This document shows positions 9,108 to 18,698 of a stretch of 64,000 nt of DNA, in pieces. Both the position numbers and the translations under genes were made by a program. Positions within the stretch are counted from its first letter, which is position 1, and each line of letters starts with the position of its first letter. Under the pieces are notes generated by a model, which was not told where the DNA came from, ran no database searches, and saw only the letters and a program-made list of their open reading frames with translations. The stretch is from Amphritea atlantica. GTDB taxonomy: Bacteria > Pseudomonadota > Gammaproteobacteria > Pseudomonadales > Balneatricaceae. The DNA lies in assembly GCA_024397875.1 (NCBI GenBank), contig CP073344.1, positions 3,897,001 to 3,961,000 of the forward strand, given 5' to 3'.

Positions 9108-9136
9108 AAAAAAGCAGCCTATCCGGCTGCTTTTTT
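9108..9136. terminator. Bidirectional intrinsic terminator between ilvD and the TauE/SafE gene
   Basis: A6 then GCAGCC (9114-9119), loop TATCC, GGCTGC (9125-9130), then T6 (9131-9136). The A-run and T-run make it work on both strands, serving convergent ilvD (+) and the transporter gene (-). Confidence 0.9.
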
Positions 9137-9151
9137 ATGCCTGCAAATTGA

Positions 9152-9898
9152 TTAACTGCTAAACACCTGCCACACAAGGCGCAAAGCCAGCGCTGTCACC
9201 AGCAGTCTGAAGATCTCCTGAAATCGCTCCGCAGGCACCTTCTTCAAGATATGTAACCCGACCCAGGTGCCGGCAAAGCCACCGGCAATCATTGCAATAA
9301 TCAGCGGCAACCAATCCGTAAACGCAAAGCCAATCAGGCCAAACACCAGCATTTTCAACAGGTGCTGAACCGTCATACAGGCAGCAAAAGTGGCGACTAT
9401 GCGATATTTCTCATAACCCCGACGATGAACAAAGGCAGCCACAAGAGGCCCGGTAGCACCGACAAACATCGTAATCAGCGTGGTTCCTGCACCGGCCAGA
9501 ACCAACCCAGCAGGGGGTATCTCCTGCTTACGCAGCCCGGGGCCCCAGACCAGAAACAGAATAAATCCGGCGACACTGAGCTGAATCAGCTCAACCGACA
9601 ATTGCACCACCACAAAGTAGGCGACCACTGCTCCGATCAGCGCGCCACCCAGAAACAATCGGAGCAGGGACCAGTCAATATACTCACGGGTCAGCAAAGC
9701 CCGGTTGCCATTTGAACCGAGTTGTACCAGACCATGCACGGGAATCAGCGCAGCGGGCGGCACAATGGTGGCCATCACCGCCAGCAGCAACACCCCGCCA
9801 CCAATACCCATTGCAGCCGTCAGCATTGAGGTCAGGGTACTGGTTATAATCAGCAATAGCGCTGTATCGATACCGATCAGGTCAGGCAGCCAGTTCAC
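9152..9898 (-). CDS. TauE/SafE (TSUP) family anion transporter
   Basis: 248 residues, almost all hydrophobic, with about 7-8 transmembrane helices. The N-terminal repeat TSTLTSMLTAAMGIGGGVLLLAVM and the second repeat LVLAGAGTTLITMFVGATGPLVAAF are the two GG-containing pore repeats of the TSUP family (Pfam TauE). These carry sulfite, sulfoacetate, taurine-derived or other small anions across the inner membrane. The substrate cannot be inferred because no sulfur or organosulfonate genes sit beside it. It shares a terminator with ilvD. Confidence 0.83.
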   Translation of the reverse strand: MNWLPDLIGIDTALLLIITSTLTSMLTAAMGIGGGVLLLAVMATIVPPAALIPVHGLVQLGSNGNRALLTREYIDWSLLRLFLGGALIGAVVAYFVVVQLSVELIQLSVAGFILFLVWGPGLRKQEIPPAGLVLAGAGTTLITMFVGATGPLVAAFVHRRGYEKYRIVATFAACMTVQHLLKMLVFGLIGFAFTDWLPLIIAMIAGGFAGTWVGLHILKKVPAERFQEIFRLLVTALALRLVWQVFSS

Positions 9899-9978
9899 AA
9901 TCTATCCTGTTATATCCGGCAAGGGGAAAACTGCGTTTGCTGCACATAATTAACAGATGAGCAGACGCATAGCGACAA

Positions 9979-9996
9979 TAGCCGGGGCTCCGGCTA
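9979..9996. repeat. Perfect short hairpin between the TauE/SafE and HDOD genes
   Basis: TAGCCGG (9979-9985), loop GGCT, CCGGCTA (9990-9996) in the 107-bp gap after the HDOD/EAL gene (minus strand). No T-run follows on either strand, so it is a weak terminator at best. Confidence 0.35.
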
Positions 9997-10005
9997 CCAC
10001 TGGCA

Positions 10006-11241
10006 TCACTCCTGCAGCGAAGCCAACACCTGATCAGCCCAGCTTAAGCTATGGCGATAGGCAACCTCATAGAATGGCCGATCTAAGAAGTTACGCATGT
10101 CGGACCACTCGCCGCGTTCATAATGCTGCACCTCGGTGAGAATCTCTCCCATCTGATTAGTCCGGGAGAGAATAGCCTCTTTTATTGCGCCGTCCAATGG
10201 GATCTGATCCAGCAACACCTGCATATCGGTATCCATCATGGCATCAAGCTGAGACAGCAGCCCCACCATGAAATAATTGATCGGATTCTGATAACTGAGC
10301 ATCTCCGCCAACAGTTCACACATCCGCCCGCGGATCAGCATCATGCGTGTCAGCTCTACCGGTTTATCGGACTGGCCACTGAGCAGAAACAGCGCAGCCC
10401 ATTTCTTGAGCTGATCCATGCCGATCAGCGACACCGCATGGGAAATCGAGTCGATCTGTTTCGGTGTACTGAAGGCGGCGGAATTTACCAGACGCAGTAT
10501 CTTATAGGTCATCGCCGGATCATTGATGACAATTTGCTCGACGGACTGTGCGGTTGCCGCAGGGTTATTCAGTTCAGCCAGCAGCTCCAGGATCAGAACC
10601 TTAGAACTGCCAAAACTCTTCCCTTTAATCGATACCGGGCGACAGAGAAAATATCCCTGAAACAGATTGAAACCAAAATCGATAGCCCGGCGAAAATCCT
10701 CCTGACTCTCAACTTTATCGGCCAGCAGGTGAACCCGATAGGGCTTACAGAAGTTAACCAGTTGCTTAAGTTCGGCATCGTCATGACGCTGGGTATCGAT
10801 CTTAACCACATACATCAGATCCAGCAGCGGGGTTTGCACTTTATCGCCGGTATAGTGGGTTAATGCAAACCGATAGCCCTCCGCTTTACGCTCACGCAAC
10901 ACCGACAGCAATTCCTTGGATATGCCGTCTTCCCGCAACAGTTCGAAAATAACCCCTTCCCGGGGAAGATCAGGCAACATATCGGACAGCAACATACTCT
11001 GAGTCAGTTTGACAAATAACGGCAGATGCTTAGTTTTGCCATCATTCGAGGCAACAGCATAGTTATTCAGAATGACCGATGCAGTTGCCTGCTCGTCAGA
11101 GAATTCCGCCGGCAGCAAGCCACTATCGGATCGATACAGCAGGCTGTAACCCTGCACATCCTGACTTTTATTAAAAACCGGTTGTCTGGCTAACAGAACA
11201 GAACATTCTGTCTGCATATCCTCGTTTAGCGCAATAGTCAC
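10006..11241 (-). CDS. HDOD-domain signalling protein with degenerate EAL domain (YuxH type)
   Basis: 411 residues. The N-terminal part (about 15-205) resembles an EAL domain (LARQPVFNKSQDVQGYSLLYRS, VDLGFNLFQGYFLCRP-like end), but the EAL catalytic motif reads YSLLYR, so phosphodiesterase activity is unlikely. The C-terminal HDOD domain covers about 200-395 (MTYKILRLVNSAAFSTPKQIDSISHAVSLIG). This arrangement is known from YuxH/CdgJ-like regulators of motility and c-di-GMP responses. The start is a GTG at 11241 with GGGGA six bases upstream. It is monocistronic, with 266 bp of featureless sequence before the next gene. Confidence 0.8.
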   Translation of the reverse strand: MTIALNEDMQTECSVLLARQPVFNKSQDVQGYSLLYRSDSGLLPAEFSDEQATASVILNNYAVASNDGKTKHLPLFVKLTQSMLLSDMLPDLPREGVIFELLREDGISKELLSVLRERKAEGYRFALTHYTGDKVQTPLLDLMYVVKIDTQRHDDAELKQLVNFCKPYRVHLLADKVESQEDFRRAIDFGFNLFQGYFLCRPVSIKGKSFGSSKVLILELLAELNNPAATAQSVEQIVINDPAMTYKILRLVNSAAFSTPKQIDSISHAVSLIGMDQLKKWAALFLLSGQSDKPVELTRMMLIRGRMCELLAEMLSYQNPINYFMVGLLSQLDAMMDTDMQVLLDQIPLDGAIKEAILSRTNQMGEILTEVQHYERGEWSDMRNFLDRPFYEVAYRHSLSWADQVLASLQE

Positions 11242-11507
11242 TCGTTATCCCCTGATCAGATATCAGCCAGTATACCCCATCATTCCCCGCCATTAGAGGC
11301 CGCAGTGAAAAAAAATGTGCTCCCGACAGATCTTCAGAACCACAGCCTTTACACCACTAGATGCAGGCTTCAGGGACACGCTCATCCGCGGGAAAAACAG
11401 AGCGTTACGCAGTTTGAATACAAGTGGAAATGGCTGATGGTTATAGTTTTTATCTGTTTCGGTTAATCTAAGGCCCGATAGATACTCTGAACAATGGAAC
11501 CCTCAGC

Positions 11508-11912
11508 ATGACTGCACCCCATAGAATTCTTTTTGTCTGCAGGCACAATTCGATCCGCTCACAGATAGCCGAAGCCTTAGCCAATAAAATGGGTCATGGC
11601 AAAGTGCTCGCCACAAGCGCCGGGCCTGAGCCTGAACCCATACCAGAACACGTCTCGGAATGGGTCACCCGGCTGAGTCACAGCCAGACGAAGCCGGTCA
11701 GCAAAGACCTGAATGAGATGGCCCGGGAGCCGTTTGATACGATTATCACACTCTGTGATAAAAGCCACGACGCCCTCCCGGAACTGGCAACCGATCAGCA
11801 GCATATCCGCTGGGACTTCAGTCATCCTGATGATGCCGAAGCGCTGAAGCATATGGAAATCGAAATATCTGAACGTCTGAGCCTGATGCTACAGGCGAAA
11901 GGGCTGATGTAG
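11508..11912 (+). CDS. ArsC-like low-molecular-weight phosphatase-fold protein
   Basis: 134 residues. The P-loop CRHNSIRS (C-X5-R) is near residues 12-18 (ILFVCRHNSIRSQIAEAL), and a general-acid region is in RWDFSHPDD. This is the low-molecular-weight tyrosine phosphatase or thioredoxin-type arsenate reductase fold. Of the resolving cysteines used by ArsC, only the first is visible (ITLCDKS); the second is missing. It stands alone, not beside arsenic-resistance or capsule genes. A phosphatase or a divergent arsenate reductase are both possible. Confidence 0.7.
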   Translation: MTAPHRILFVCRHNSIRSQIAEALANKMGHGKVLATSAGPEPEPIPEHVSEWVTRLSHSQTKPVSKDLNEMAREPFDTIITLCDKSHDALPELATDQQHIRWDFSHPDDAEALKHMEIEISERLSLMLQAKGLM

Positions 11913-12043
11913 ATGGCATAATCCGCTACTGACGTAACTGCAGCCGGACATTTCTTTGCCAGAGGGCGTCTGTTAAACTTAGCGCCCCAAAAGAAACACC
12001 GGCCGATTGCCGGACATATAACCTGTCAGTCCGGAAAAATAGA

Positions 12044-13555
12044 ATGTCTGCTGCATCTTCCGATTCAACCACTGCCTTTACCGCACACCCGTTCCGCTGG
12101 TTTCTGGCGCTGATCGCCCTGCTGTTTCTCTACCGTGAATGGATCGTTCTCAGCACCCCGATAACCCTGTTTTATGATGAAGCGTATTACCTTGGCTGGG
12201 CTCAGACACCGGACTGGGGATATTACTCAAAGCCGCCGATGGTGGGCTGGCTGATCGCACTGACTACTGCCGTTTTTGGCAACGCAGAGTGGGCGGTAAA
12301 GCTGGCCTCTCCCCTGCTTTACAGCGCTGCTGCTATCATCATCTATCGTACCGCTGAACGTTTTTCAGACGATAAAGTGTTAGCGACGAAGGCCGCTCTG
12401 TTCAGTGGTTCAATATTCCTGCTGATGCCTCTGGTCGGCTTTAACAGCCTGTTTATCACCACCGATGCCCCCCTTATTTTCTTCTGGTGCCTTTGCTTCT
12501 ACGCCTTCCTCCGGGCCAAAGAGAGCAATAACGGCCTCTGGTGGCTGTTGGCTGGCGTGGCCGGAGGACTGGGACTGCTGTCGAAATATACCTTTATTAT
12601 TTTACCCACAACCTTTCTGCTCTATGCGGCCCTGAGTCCCGCAGGACGGCAACTGTTACTCAATCCCCGCTTCTGGATGACCTGCCTGCTGGCGATCAGC
12701 TTCCTGCTGCCCAACCTTTACTGGAATTACCAGCACGACTTTATCAGCTTCCAGCATACTGCGGAGATCTCTCACCAGAGCAGCAGTTCACTGAGCTTCA
12801 GCCGACTGTTGGAGTTCTGGGCAGGCCAGCTGTTTGTGTTTGGTCCGGTGTTTCTTATCTATATCGCTATCCGGGGATTGAAACGCCATCCCCGCAGCGA
12901 TATTGAACGCCTGCTCTGGAGCCTGTTCTGGCCTACCTTTGCGGTGCTCTCCGTGCAGGCGTTCATGGCGCGCGCGAATGTCAATTGGGCAGGTCCCGCC
13001 TATATTGGTGCCTCACTACTGGCGGGCTACTATCTGAGCCAGCTCAAGGGATACCGTATACTGCTGATCGGTCTGCTGGCGAACCTGCTGTTGTCGATCG
13101 CCTTCTATCACTACGCTGCAGTGACAAACGCTCTTGGAATAGAACGCAAGTGGGGTACTGATCCCTATAAGCGATTACTCGGCTGGCCAGAGTTTGTCCA
13201 TCAGTTTCAGCCCTGGTTTGATCAGCACCCAGACTACAAGCTGGCCAGTGATTCCCGTAAATTACTGGCCTACTTTGGTTACTACATCACACCGCAGGAC
13301 TTTAAAGGGGTCGCGCTGAGTGATGACAGCTATATCGAGGATCACTATGAGCTTCAGTACCCGCTTTCCAAAAGTACGCAGACACAGTTTCTGTTTGTCA
13401 GCGAGCATGATGTGGCAGCTAAACTGACACACTATTTCACTGATGTAACACTGCTGACAGAACAAACCCTGCCCCTGTACAGCAACTTCAGCCGCACTGC
13501 ACGCCTCTATAAAGTCAGCGGTTTCAAGGGCATTAAGCAAGAGACTGAAGAGTAA
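12044..13555 (+). CDS. GT39/ArnT-like polyprenyl-phosphate glycosyltransferase
   Basis: 503-residue integral membrane protein with around ten transmembrane helices and a soluble C-terminal part (about 385-503). The first periplasmic loop holds the catalytic-type acidic motif FYDEAYYLGWAQTPDWGYYSKPPMVGW, the DE...Y and KPP signature of GT39/GT83 enzymes. These transfer a sugar from a polyprenyl phosphate to lipid A, protein or other acceptors on the outer face of the inner membrane. A PAP2 phosphatase gene follows four bases later, suggesting a shared envelope-modification job. The donor and acceptor are unknown. Confidence 0.78.
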   Translation: MSAASSDSTTAFTAHPFRWFLALIALLFLYREWIVLSTPITLFYDEAYYLGWAQTPDWGYYSKPPMVGWLIALTTAVFGNAEWAVKLASPLLYSAAAIIIYRTAERFSDDKVLATKAALFSGSIFLLMPLVGFNSLFITTDAPLIFFWCLCFYAFLRAKESNNGLWWLLAGVAGGLGLLSKYTFIILPTTFLLYAALSPAGRQLLLNPRFWMTCLLAISFLLPNLYWNYQHDFISFQHTAEISHQSSSSLSFSRLLEFWAGQLFVFGPVFLIYIAIRGLKRHPRSDIERLLWSLFWPTFAVLSVQAFMARANVNWAGPAYIGASLLAGYYLSQLKGYRILLIGLLANLLLSIAFYHYAAVTNALGIERKWGTDPYKRLLGWPEFVHQFQPWFDQHPDYKLASDSRKLLAYFGYYITPQDFKGVALSDDSYIEDHYELQYPLSKSTQTQFLFVSEHDVAAKLTHYFTDVTLLTEQTLPLYSNFSRTARLYKVSGFKGIKQETEE

Positions 13556-13559
13556 TCAG

Positions 13560-14255
13560 ATGGTCCACTTAACCGCGTTAACACAGCTGAAACACTGTCG
13601 GGAAATCGTCCTGTTCCTGGTCTGCGCTGCTGTTTTCATCAGTTTTCCTCAGATCGATCTGTTTGTCGCCGGCTTGTTTTACGATCCTCAGACACAGCAG
13701 TTCATCTATAAAAACAATCCGCTGATTCAGTTTATCTACCGGCTGTTTGCGATGATCCATATCCCGATACTGCTGGGACTGATTGTTACAGGACTCCTCA
13801 TCAGATTTAACAAACTGAAACTCAAAAACTATAAAAAGTGGAGCGTCACGTTTCTGCTAACCGCCCTGATCTTAGGTCCCGGACTGCTGGTCAATACGGT
13901 CCTCAAAGATAACTCCATCGGCCGCGCCCGCCCGGTACAGGTAGAGAACTTTGGCGGCGATAAGCCGTTCACTCCGGCATTCGTTTATTCCGGTGCCTGC
14001 AGCAAAAACTGTTCATTTGTCAGTGGCCATGCTGCGATGGGGTTCTACTTTATGATCCTCGGATGGTTATTCGCCTCTCGCCGGGCGTTCTGGGGCGGCT
14101 GTATGGTGGGTGTTGTGCTGGGACTGACCCGAATAGTACAGGGGGGGCATTTTTTCAGCGACGTTGTGCTTGCCTTCTGGGCGGTCTATCTGGTTATTTC
14201 CTTGCTGGGTGCCCTGTTTAACTTCAGACACCCGCTCTATTTAAACACCAGATAA
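13560..14255 (+). CDS. PAP2-family membrane phosphatase
   Basis: 231 residues with about six transmembrane helices. All three PAP2 phosphatase motifs are present: KDNSIGRARP (KX6RP), SFVSGHAAMG (PSGH-like) and RIVQGGHFFSDVV (SRX5HX3D-like). Such enzymes remove phosphate from lipid A, phosphatidylglycerol phosphate or undecaprenyl pyrophosphate at the inner membrane's periplasmic face. Because it follows a polyprenyl-phosphate sugar transferase by 4 bp, recycling of the lipid carrier or lipid A dephosphorylation are the leading ideas. LpxE-type activity is an inference only. Confidence 0.8.
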   Translation: MVHLTALTQLKHCREIVLFLVCAAVFISFPQIDLFVAGLFYDPQTQQFIYKNNPLIQFIYRLFAMIHIPILLGLIVTGLLIRFNKLKLKNYKKWSVTFLLTALILGPGLLVNTVLKDNSIGRARPVQVENFGGDKPFTPAFVYSGACSKNCSFVSGHAAMGFYFMILGWLFASRRAFWGGCMVGVVLGLTRIVQGGHFFSDVVLAFWAVYLVISLLGALFNFRHPLYLNTR

Positions 14256-14301
14256 ACAGGCCTGACTTTCAGGGGTTATAACGACAGCTGAGAAGCGCAG
14301 A

Positions 14302-15114
14302 TCAGGCGCTTTCACTGGCGCAAAGTTGCACACTCACGCGCTGCTCCGTCGGAAATACCGCCGGACCATACTGGTTAAAAATTGCTACATCGGCAGCGTC
14401 CCGGCCATAGCCCAGTGTCACATAGCCGCCTTTACGAAAGGTCTCGTACAAATCGTGCTGCGTGGCATCAAAGGTATACCAGCGACCACCCACATAGGCT
14501 TCAAACCAGGCATGCAGATCCATCGGATAAAGGTCATGCAGATAGCCAACCACCATCCGTGCAGGAATACACAGGCTTCGGCACAATGCGATTCCCAGAT
14601 GCGCCAGATCCCGGCATACACCGGCAGGCAGGAGATTCACCTCCTGGGCAGAGAGCAGCAGATCGCTGACGCCGGGCTCATAGCGAAACGTATTCCGTAA
14701 CCAGCTCTCAATGGCAGCGACCTGATCATAACCCGGCAAACAATCCGCAGTGATCTGACTGGCCATCTGGCCGAACCGGTCTGACTCACAATAGCGGCTG
14801 GGCAGAAGATAACTGAGTACCGCATCGGGCAGATACTGCACCTCGACAAACGGAGCTCCGGGGGCCCGGTCCAGGGTATCGGCGATCATCACTCTGGAGG
14901 TCGTATGAATAGAGAAGTTCCCCACCGGAGCCACCAGCCGCTGACACAGGTTGCCGTAGGTATCGGTAAACTCAAAAACCGGAACACTCGGGACGATCTT
15001 ATACTCTTCACTGGCGATCCACTGAAGGGCACCACTGCGGGGTCGTAACATCAGCACAAAAGGGGTCGGTATTGAGATATCGAAGAAAAGATCACAGCTC
15101 GTTTGTAACCACAT
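14302..15114 (-). CDS. Transglutaminase-like cysteine protease (COG1305), short form
   Basis: About 270 residues from the ATG at 15114, which has AAGGA seven bases upstream; an in-frame start at 15171 is less likely. The N-terminal bacterial transglutaminase-like beta domain covers about 1-120. The catalytic core has Cys in [13 protein letters not shown], His in [11 protein letters not shown] and Asp in [10 protein letters not shown], so the triad is intact. It is the last gene of a minus-strand cluster: TG-DUF2126, ATP-grasp/alpha-E, TG, TG. Family proteins with this fold are usually peptidases rather than crosslinkers. Converges with the PAP2 gene. Confidence 0.78.
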   Translation of the reverse strand: MWLQTSCDLFFDISIPTPFVLMLRPRSGALQWIASEEYKIVPSVPVFEFTDTYGNLCQRLVAPVGNFSIHTTSRVMIADTLDRAPGAPFVEVQYLPDAVLSYLLPSRYCESDRFGQMASQITADCLPGYDQVAAIESWLRNTFRYEPGVSDLLLSAQEVNLLPAGVCRDLAHLGIALCRSLCIPARMVVGYLHDLYPMDLHAWFEAYVGGRWYTFDATQHDLYETFRKGGYVTLGYGRDAADVAIFNQYGPAVFPTEQRVSVQLCASESA

Positions 15115-15157
15115 CAGAATATCCTTGCGGTTGAATAGGCGAATTCTTCGCTGAATG

Positions 15158-15184
15158 ATCACCCCCGCCAACGGCCGGGGTGAT
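15158..15184 (-). repeat. Intercistronic hairpin in the transglutaminase cluster
   Basis: ATCACCCC (15158-15165) pairs with GGGGTGAT (15177-15184). An inner GCC-AAC-GGC stem sits across a single C/C mismatch. It lies between the stop of the upstream transglutaminase gene (15196) and the ribosome site of the next (about 15121), with no T-run. It is more likely an mRNA processing or stability hairpin than a full terminator. Confidence 0.45.
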
Positions 15185-15195
15185 AACGGGCAACC

Positions 15196-16092
15196 CTAGT
15201 TTTTCAGCCTGCTCACATCGACAGACACGGTGAGTTTCTGACTCTTTCCACCATCAAAAAACACCCCTTTCAAGGGGGAAACATCACCATAATCACGTCC
15301 CCAGGCGGTGGTGATATGGTGCTCTGCCGGCATATTGTTATTGGTCGGATCAAACTCAAACCAGCCCTCCCCCGGGGAGAAAACTGCAAACCATGCGTGG
15401 GAGGCATCACTGCCGACCAGTTTTTCCTGTCCCGGTGGCGGCAGTGTTTCCAGATAACCACTGACATAGCGGGCTGGAAACCCCAGAGAGCGCAGACAGC
15501 CAATCGCCAGATGAGCAAAATCCTGACAGACGCCACGTTTGTTACGCAGCACCTCATCGAGTGGTGTTGCGATACTGGTGGACTCAGGGTCGTAGGTAAA
15601 ATCAGTATAGATTCGCTGTGTCAGCTCGCGTACAGCCGAGAGCAGGGGGCGATTGCTGGTGAATGATGAACGGGCATATTCACGCAACCCGGCAGCGGTT
15701 TTGATCATCGGTGAATTGAGCACGAACTCCCGCGCTTCCAGTACCGCCAGTTCCCGGCTTTCCTGCAGTGCGACCAGCGCCTGACCACAGGTATTGCCAA
15801 AATCGAGATTAAGCTCGCACTCCCGGGCATATTTACTCTCATGCACCCGAATATCGGTGGTGACATCGATCTTCAGTTCCTGATGAGGCTGTTCCAGTGA
15901 GAAGAAGTACGCTTTATTGCCAAAATAATCGGTGCGCTGCTGCCCCAGAGTATACGCGGGGTATATCTGAATCCGGCTATCGGTGCAGCTCTGATACTCA
16001 GTATCCCTTGGCAACAGGTAGGCCCGGTTGTAGCACAGCGTCACCGGCTTTTCATATTCGTAATGGGTGATATGCCGAATGCGATAGATCAT
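15196..16092 (-). CDS. Transglutaminase-like cysteine protease (COG1305)
   Basis: 298 residues. The N-terminal bacterial transglutaminase-like domain (MIYRIRHITHYEYEKPV, typical of the family) covers about 1-100. The core domain has the triad Cys in KRGVCQDFAHLA, His in SDASHAWFAVF and Asp in WFEFDPTNN. The start codon overlaps the stop of the ATP-grasp/alpha-E gene by four bases (ATGA), so the two are translationally coupled. This exact partnership was predicted by Iyer, Aravind and colleagues to be a peptide ligation or tagging system; the substrate is unknown. Confidence 0.85.
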   Translation of the reverse strand: MIYRIRHITHYEYEKPVTLCYNRAYLLPRDTEYQSCTDSRIQIYPAYTLGQQRTDYFGNKAYFFSLEQPHQELKIDVTTDIRVHESKYARECELNLDFGNTCGQALVALQESRELAVLEAREFVLNSPMIKTAAGLREYARSSFTSNRPLLSAVRELTQRIYTDFTYDPESTSIATPLDEVLRNKRGVCQDFAHLAIGCLRSLGFPARYVSGYLETLPPPGQEKLVGSDASHAWFAVFSPGEGWFEFDPTNNNMPAEHHITTAWGRDYGDVSPLKGVFFDGGKSQKLTVSVDVSRLKN

Positions 16093-18647
16093 AATTCTTC
16101 ATCCCAATCGGTGCGCACAAGTTGTTGGTGCACCTTGACCTGATCAAAGTATTTGGTACTAATCTGGTTCGATGTTTCCTGCAGCAGATACTGCAAACGG
16201 GCCAGCAACTGATCAAGCGCAGCGCGGGTTTTGGTTTTATTATCCTCTGCCACCAGCGCATCAAGTGTACTCAACTGAATGGCTGAAGACGCTTCGAGCA
16301 TGCAGCGATCCTCTTCTGCCAGACCTGCGCCATGCACGGCCGAAGGTAATACTTCAAGATGTCGGCGTAGCTGATCAACCTGATAAAACACTGAGCGTGG
16401 GTTGCTGCTGTCATGCAACAGCAGTTCCAGTCCCTGCGCCATATCACTGCCGGAATGATCACGGCGGCGGAACGTAATCAGTACTTCGGAGCTGAGCAGT
16501 ATTGATTCAAGTACCTGCAACTGCTGATATTCGGGTAATACAGTCACCAGAGAGGAGCGAATCAGAGACACCCCCTGAAGGGCTTTCTCAACCCGCAGCC
16601 CCATATCGATAAAGCGCCATCCCAGGCCCCGCACCATACTTTCCTGCCATAATCCGGACAGCGCCAGCAATGTTGTGACCAGTGGATCCAGTGCTTCTTC
16701 AGGGGCGGCAGTCAGTCCCTGCTTAAGGGAATCGGCCAGACCATTCAGTTCATCCCGAAGATCATTAATCACCCTCTGGGTATCCGCTGACAGCATCTCC
16801 CGTACCTGATCCGAGCACTCCAGCAGCGAGTTCAGGTTAGCGGTAACACTACCGGCGCGCTTGCCATCCAGCACCACCGACAGCAACTCCGCTTCGGGCT
16901 GTACAGAGGCCGACTCATCAGGGACGACAAAACCTGGGTAGGTGGTGGTCAGCTGGGTCACCGCCTGCAGCAGCACCTTACGGGTCTCAGCAGGCATATG
17001 GTAGGTACTGTTAAGCTGGACAAACACGGTTCTGAGCAGTCTCAGTGCGGACTCAGCCCGGACAGCATAGCGTCCCATCCAGTATAGATTCTCGACAACC
17101 CGACAGGGAAACGAAATCCGCGGCTGCATCTGGGTCTTAACCGGGGCAGGCAGAGGCCGCTGCTCCAGCAAAGAGACCTGTTTTTCAGGCTCAGATGCGA
17201 GTATCCAGGTGTCCTTACTGATCGCCCCTCTGAGATTGCTCAGGTTAAGGCTGTCAGCCAGATTACCCACCCGGGTCAGTCCGCCCGGCATAACATTGTA
17301 AGAGGAGCTGGTTGCCACCGAATAGCCCCGCAGAACAGAGGGCCGGGGCAACAACTGATTATCTCTCCATGAGGGAGCCGTGGAGGGGCGAATATACTCC
17401 TGAGCGACAAACTTTAACGGCTCCTTGCGGATCTTATCGATCAGAGCCTGACGCTGGGTCTCATCAAGCGTCGAACCAAACACACTCTGATCAGACGGTT
17501 TACGGAAGCAGCTCTTAATCACCAGACGACTGATATTCTCAATCACATAGGTCAGGTCCTGAGGGTCTCCGCACCAGTAGGTTGTTACCGACGATAGCTG
17601 CGGCTCACGCCCCAGAAAGTGACTGGCAATCTGCGGCAGATAACGCAGCAACGCAGGATTTTCTAAAAAACCTGAACCCATCGGGTTGGCGACTATCACC
17701 CGCCCTGCGCGAACCACTTCGAGCAAGCCGGGCACCCCCAGACGGGAATCACTTTTAAGTTCTACCGGATCACAGTAAAAATCATCAACCCGGCGCAGCA
17801 CCACGTCAACCCGCTCCAGCCCTCCCAGTGACTTCATCCACAGATATCCCTTACTGACCCGAAGATCACTCCCCTGAACCAGCGGGAAGCCAAGGTAGTT
17901 GGCGAGATAGGTATGCTCGAAATAGGTTTCGTTATAGGAGCCCGGCGTCAGAATAACGATTCGCGGTTGCTCATTGGTAATCGAACTGGCCAGACTGTTA
18001 AGCTTCAGGCGTAACGACTGGAAGAACAGTGATAGCCGGTGCACATGACTGTCACGGAACAGCGATGGCAGCACCCGGGACATCACTGTGCGGTTCTCCA
18101 GCGCATAACCGGAACCACTGGGTGCCTGGGTACGATCACCAATCACCTGCATACGCCCGGTATGATCACGCACCATATCGGTGGCATGCATCACCAACTG
18201 ATGCTCTCCCGGCAGGGACAGCCCGTCACAGGCACGCAGAAAGCCGCCATGACTGTAAAGCAACTCTGGCGGTAAGATGCCAAGACGAATCAGGTCACGG
18301 TTACCATAGATATCCTTGAGTACCAGATCCAACAGCTCGGCACGCTCCTGCAGACCCGCTTCAATACCGGCCCACTCTTCACTGGAGATAAGGGCGGGTA
18401 CCGGATCGAGTTGCCAGGTGGCAGCCGATGGCGAGCCGCTGTTATAGGTCGCGCCATCATCACGCAGAATACGCTCAGCCTTTAGCTGACGATCACGAAT
18501 GCCCTGGACACCCAGAGTCTTCAGTCCGTCAAGCAGATATTGCCAATGCGCCTGGATCTGCGACTGATCGCCATAGACCTCATCGTATCCAGAGCCTGCG
18601 GGTGAATACTGCAACCCATCAGGGGATTCTGCGGCTCGTCTTTCCAT
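16089..18647 (-). CDS. Circularly permuted ATP-grasp / alpha-E fusion protein
   Basis: 852 residues. The N-terminal two thirds (about 1-490) match the circularly permuted ATP-grasp family (COG2308; TDMVRDHTGRMQVIGDRTQAPSGSGYALENR, VVANPMGSGFLENPALL, FVAQEYIRPSTAPSW). The rest (about 510-845) is an alpha-E helical domain (COG2307; RVVENLYWMGRYAVRAESALRLLR). ATP-grasp enzymes form amide or peptide bonds through acyl phosphates, so this is the probable ligase of the cluster. It is 51 bp downstream of the DUF2126 gene and overlaps the next transglutaminase gene. The two domains are separate genes in many bacteria; the fusion is a known arrangement. Confidence 0.86.
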   Translation of the reverse strand: MERRAAESPDGLQYSPAGSGYDEVYGDQSQIQAHWQYLLDGLKTLGVQGIRDRQLKAERILRDDGATYNSGSPSAATWQLDPVPALISSEEWAGIEAGLQERAELLDLVLKDIYGNRDLIRLGILPPELLYSHGGFLRACDGLSLPGEHQLVMHATDMVRDHTGRMQVIGDRTQAPSGSGYALENRTVMSRVLPSLFRDSHVHRLSLFFQSLRLKLNSLASSITNEQPRIVILTPGSYNETYFEHTYLANYLGFPLVQGSDLRVSKGYLWMKSLGGLERVDVVLRRVDDFYCDPVELKSDSRLGVPGLLEVVRAGRVIVANPMGSGFLENPALLRYLPQIASHFLGREPQLSSVTTYWCGDPQDLTYVIENISRLVIKSCFRKPSDQSVFGSTLDETQRQALIDKIRKEPLKFVAQEYIRPSTAPSWRDNQLLPRPSVLRGYSVATSSSYNVMPGGLTRVGNLADSLNLSNLRGAISKDTWILASEPEKQVSLLEQRPLPAPVKTQMQPRISFPCRVVENLYWMGRYAVRAESALRLLRTVFVQLNSTYHMPAETRKVLLQAVTQLTTTYPGFVVPDESASVQPEAELLSVVLDGKRAGSVTANLNSLLECSDQVREMLSADTQRVINDLRDELNGLADSLKQGLTAAPEEALDPLVTTLLALSGLWQESMVRGLGWRFIDMGLRVEKALQGVSLIRSSLVTVLPEYQQLQVLESILLSSEVLITFRRRDHSGSDMAQGLELLLHDSSNPRSVFYQVDQLRRHLEVLPSAVHGAGLAEEDRCMLEASSAIQLSTLDALVAEDNKTKTRAALDQLLARLQYLLQETSNQISTKYFDQVKVHQQLVRTDWDEEL

Positions 18648-18698
18648 CAGCTATCGGCACCAAAGTTATTTCAGGCTGCATAGTATGCCACGACTTTG

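Noticed and set aside
10123..10863. 246-residue open frame on the plus strand
   Set aside because: Lies wholly antisense to the HDOD/EAL gene and shows no recognisable family.
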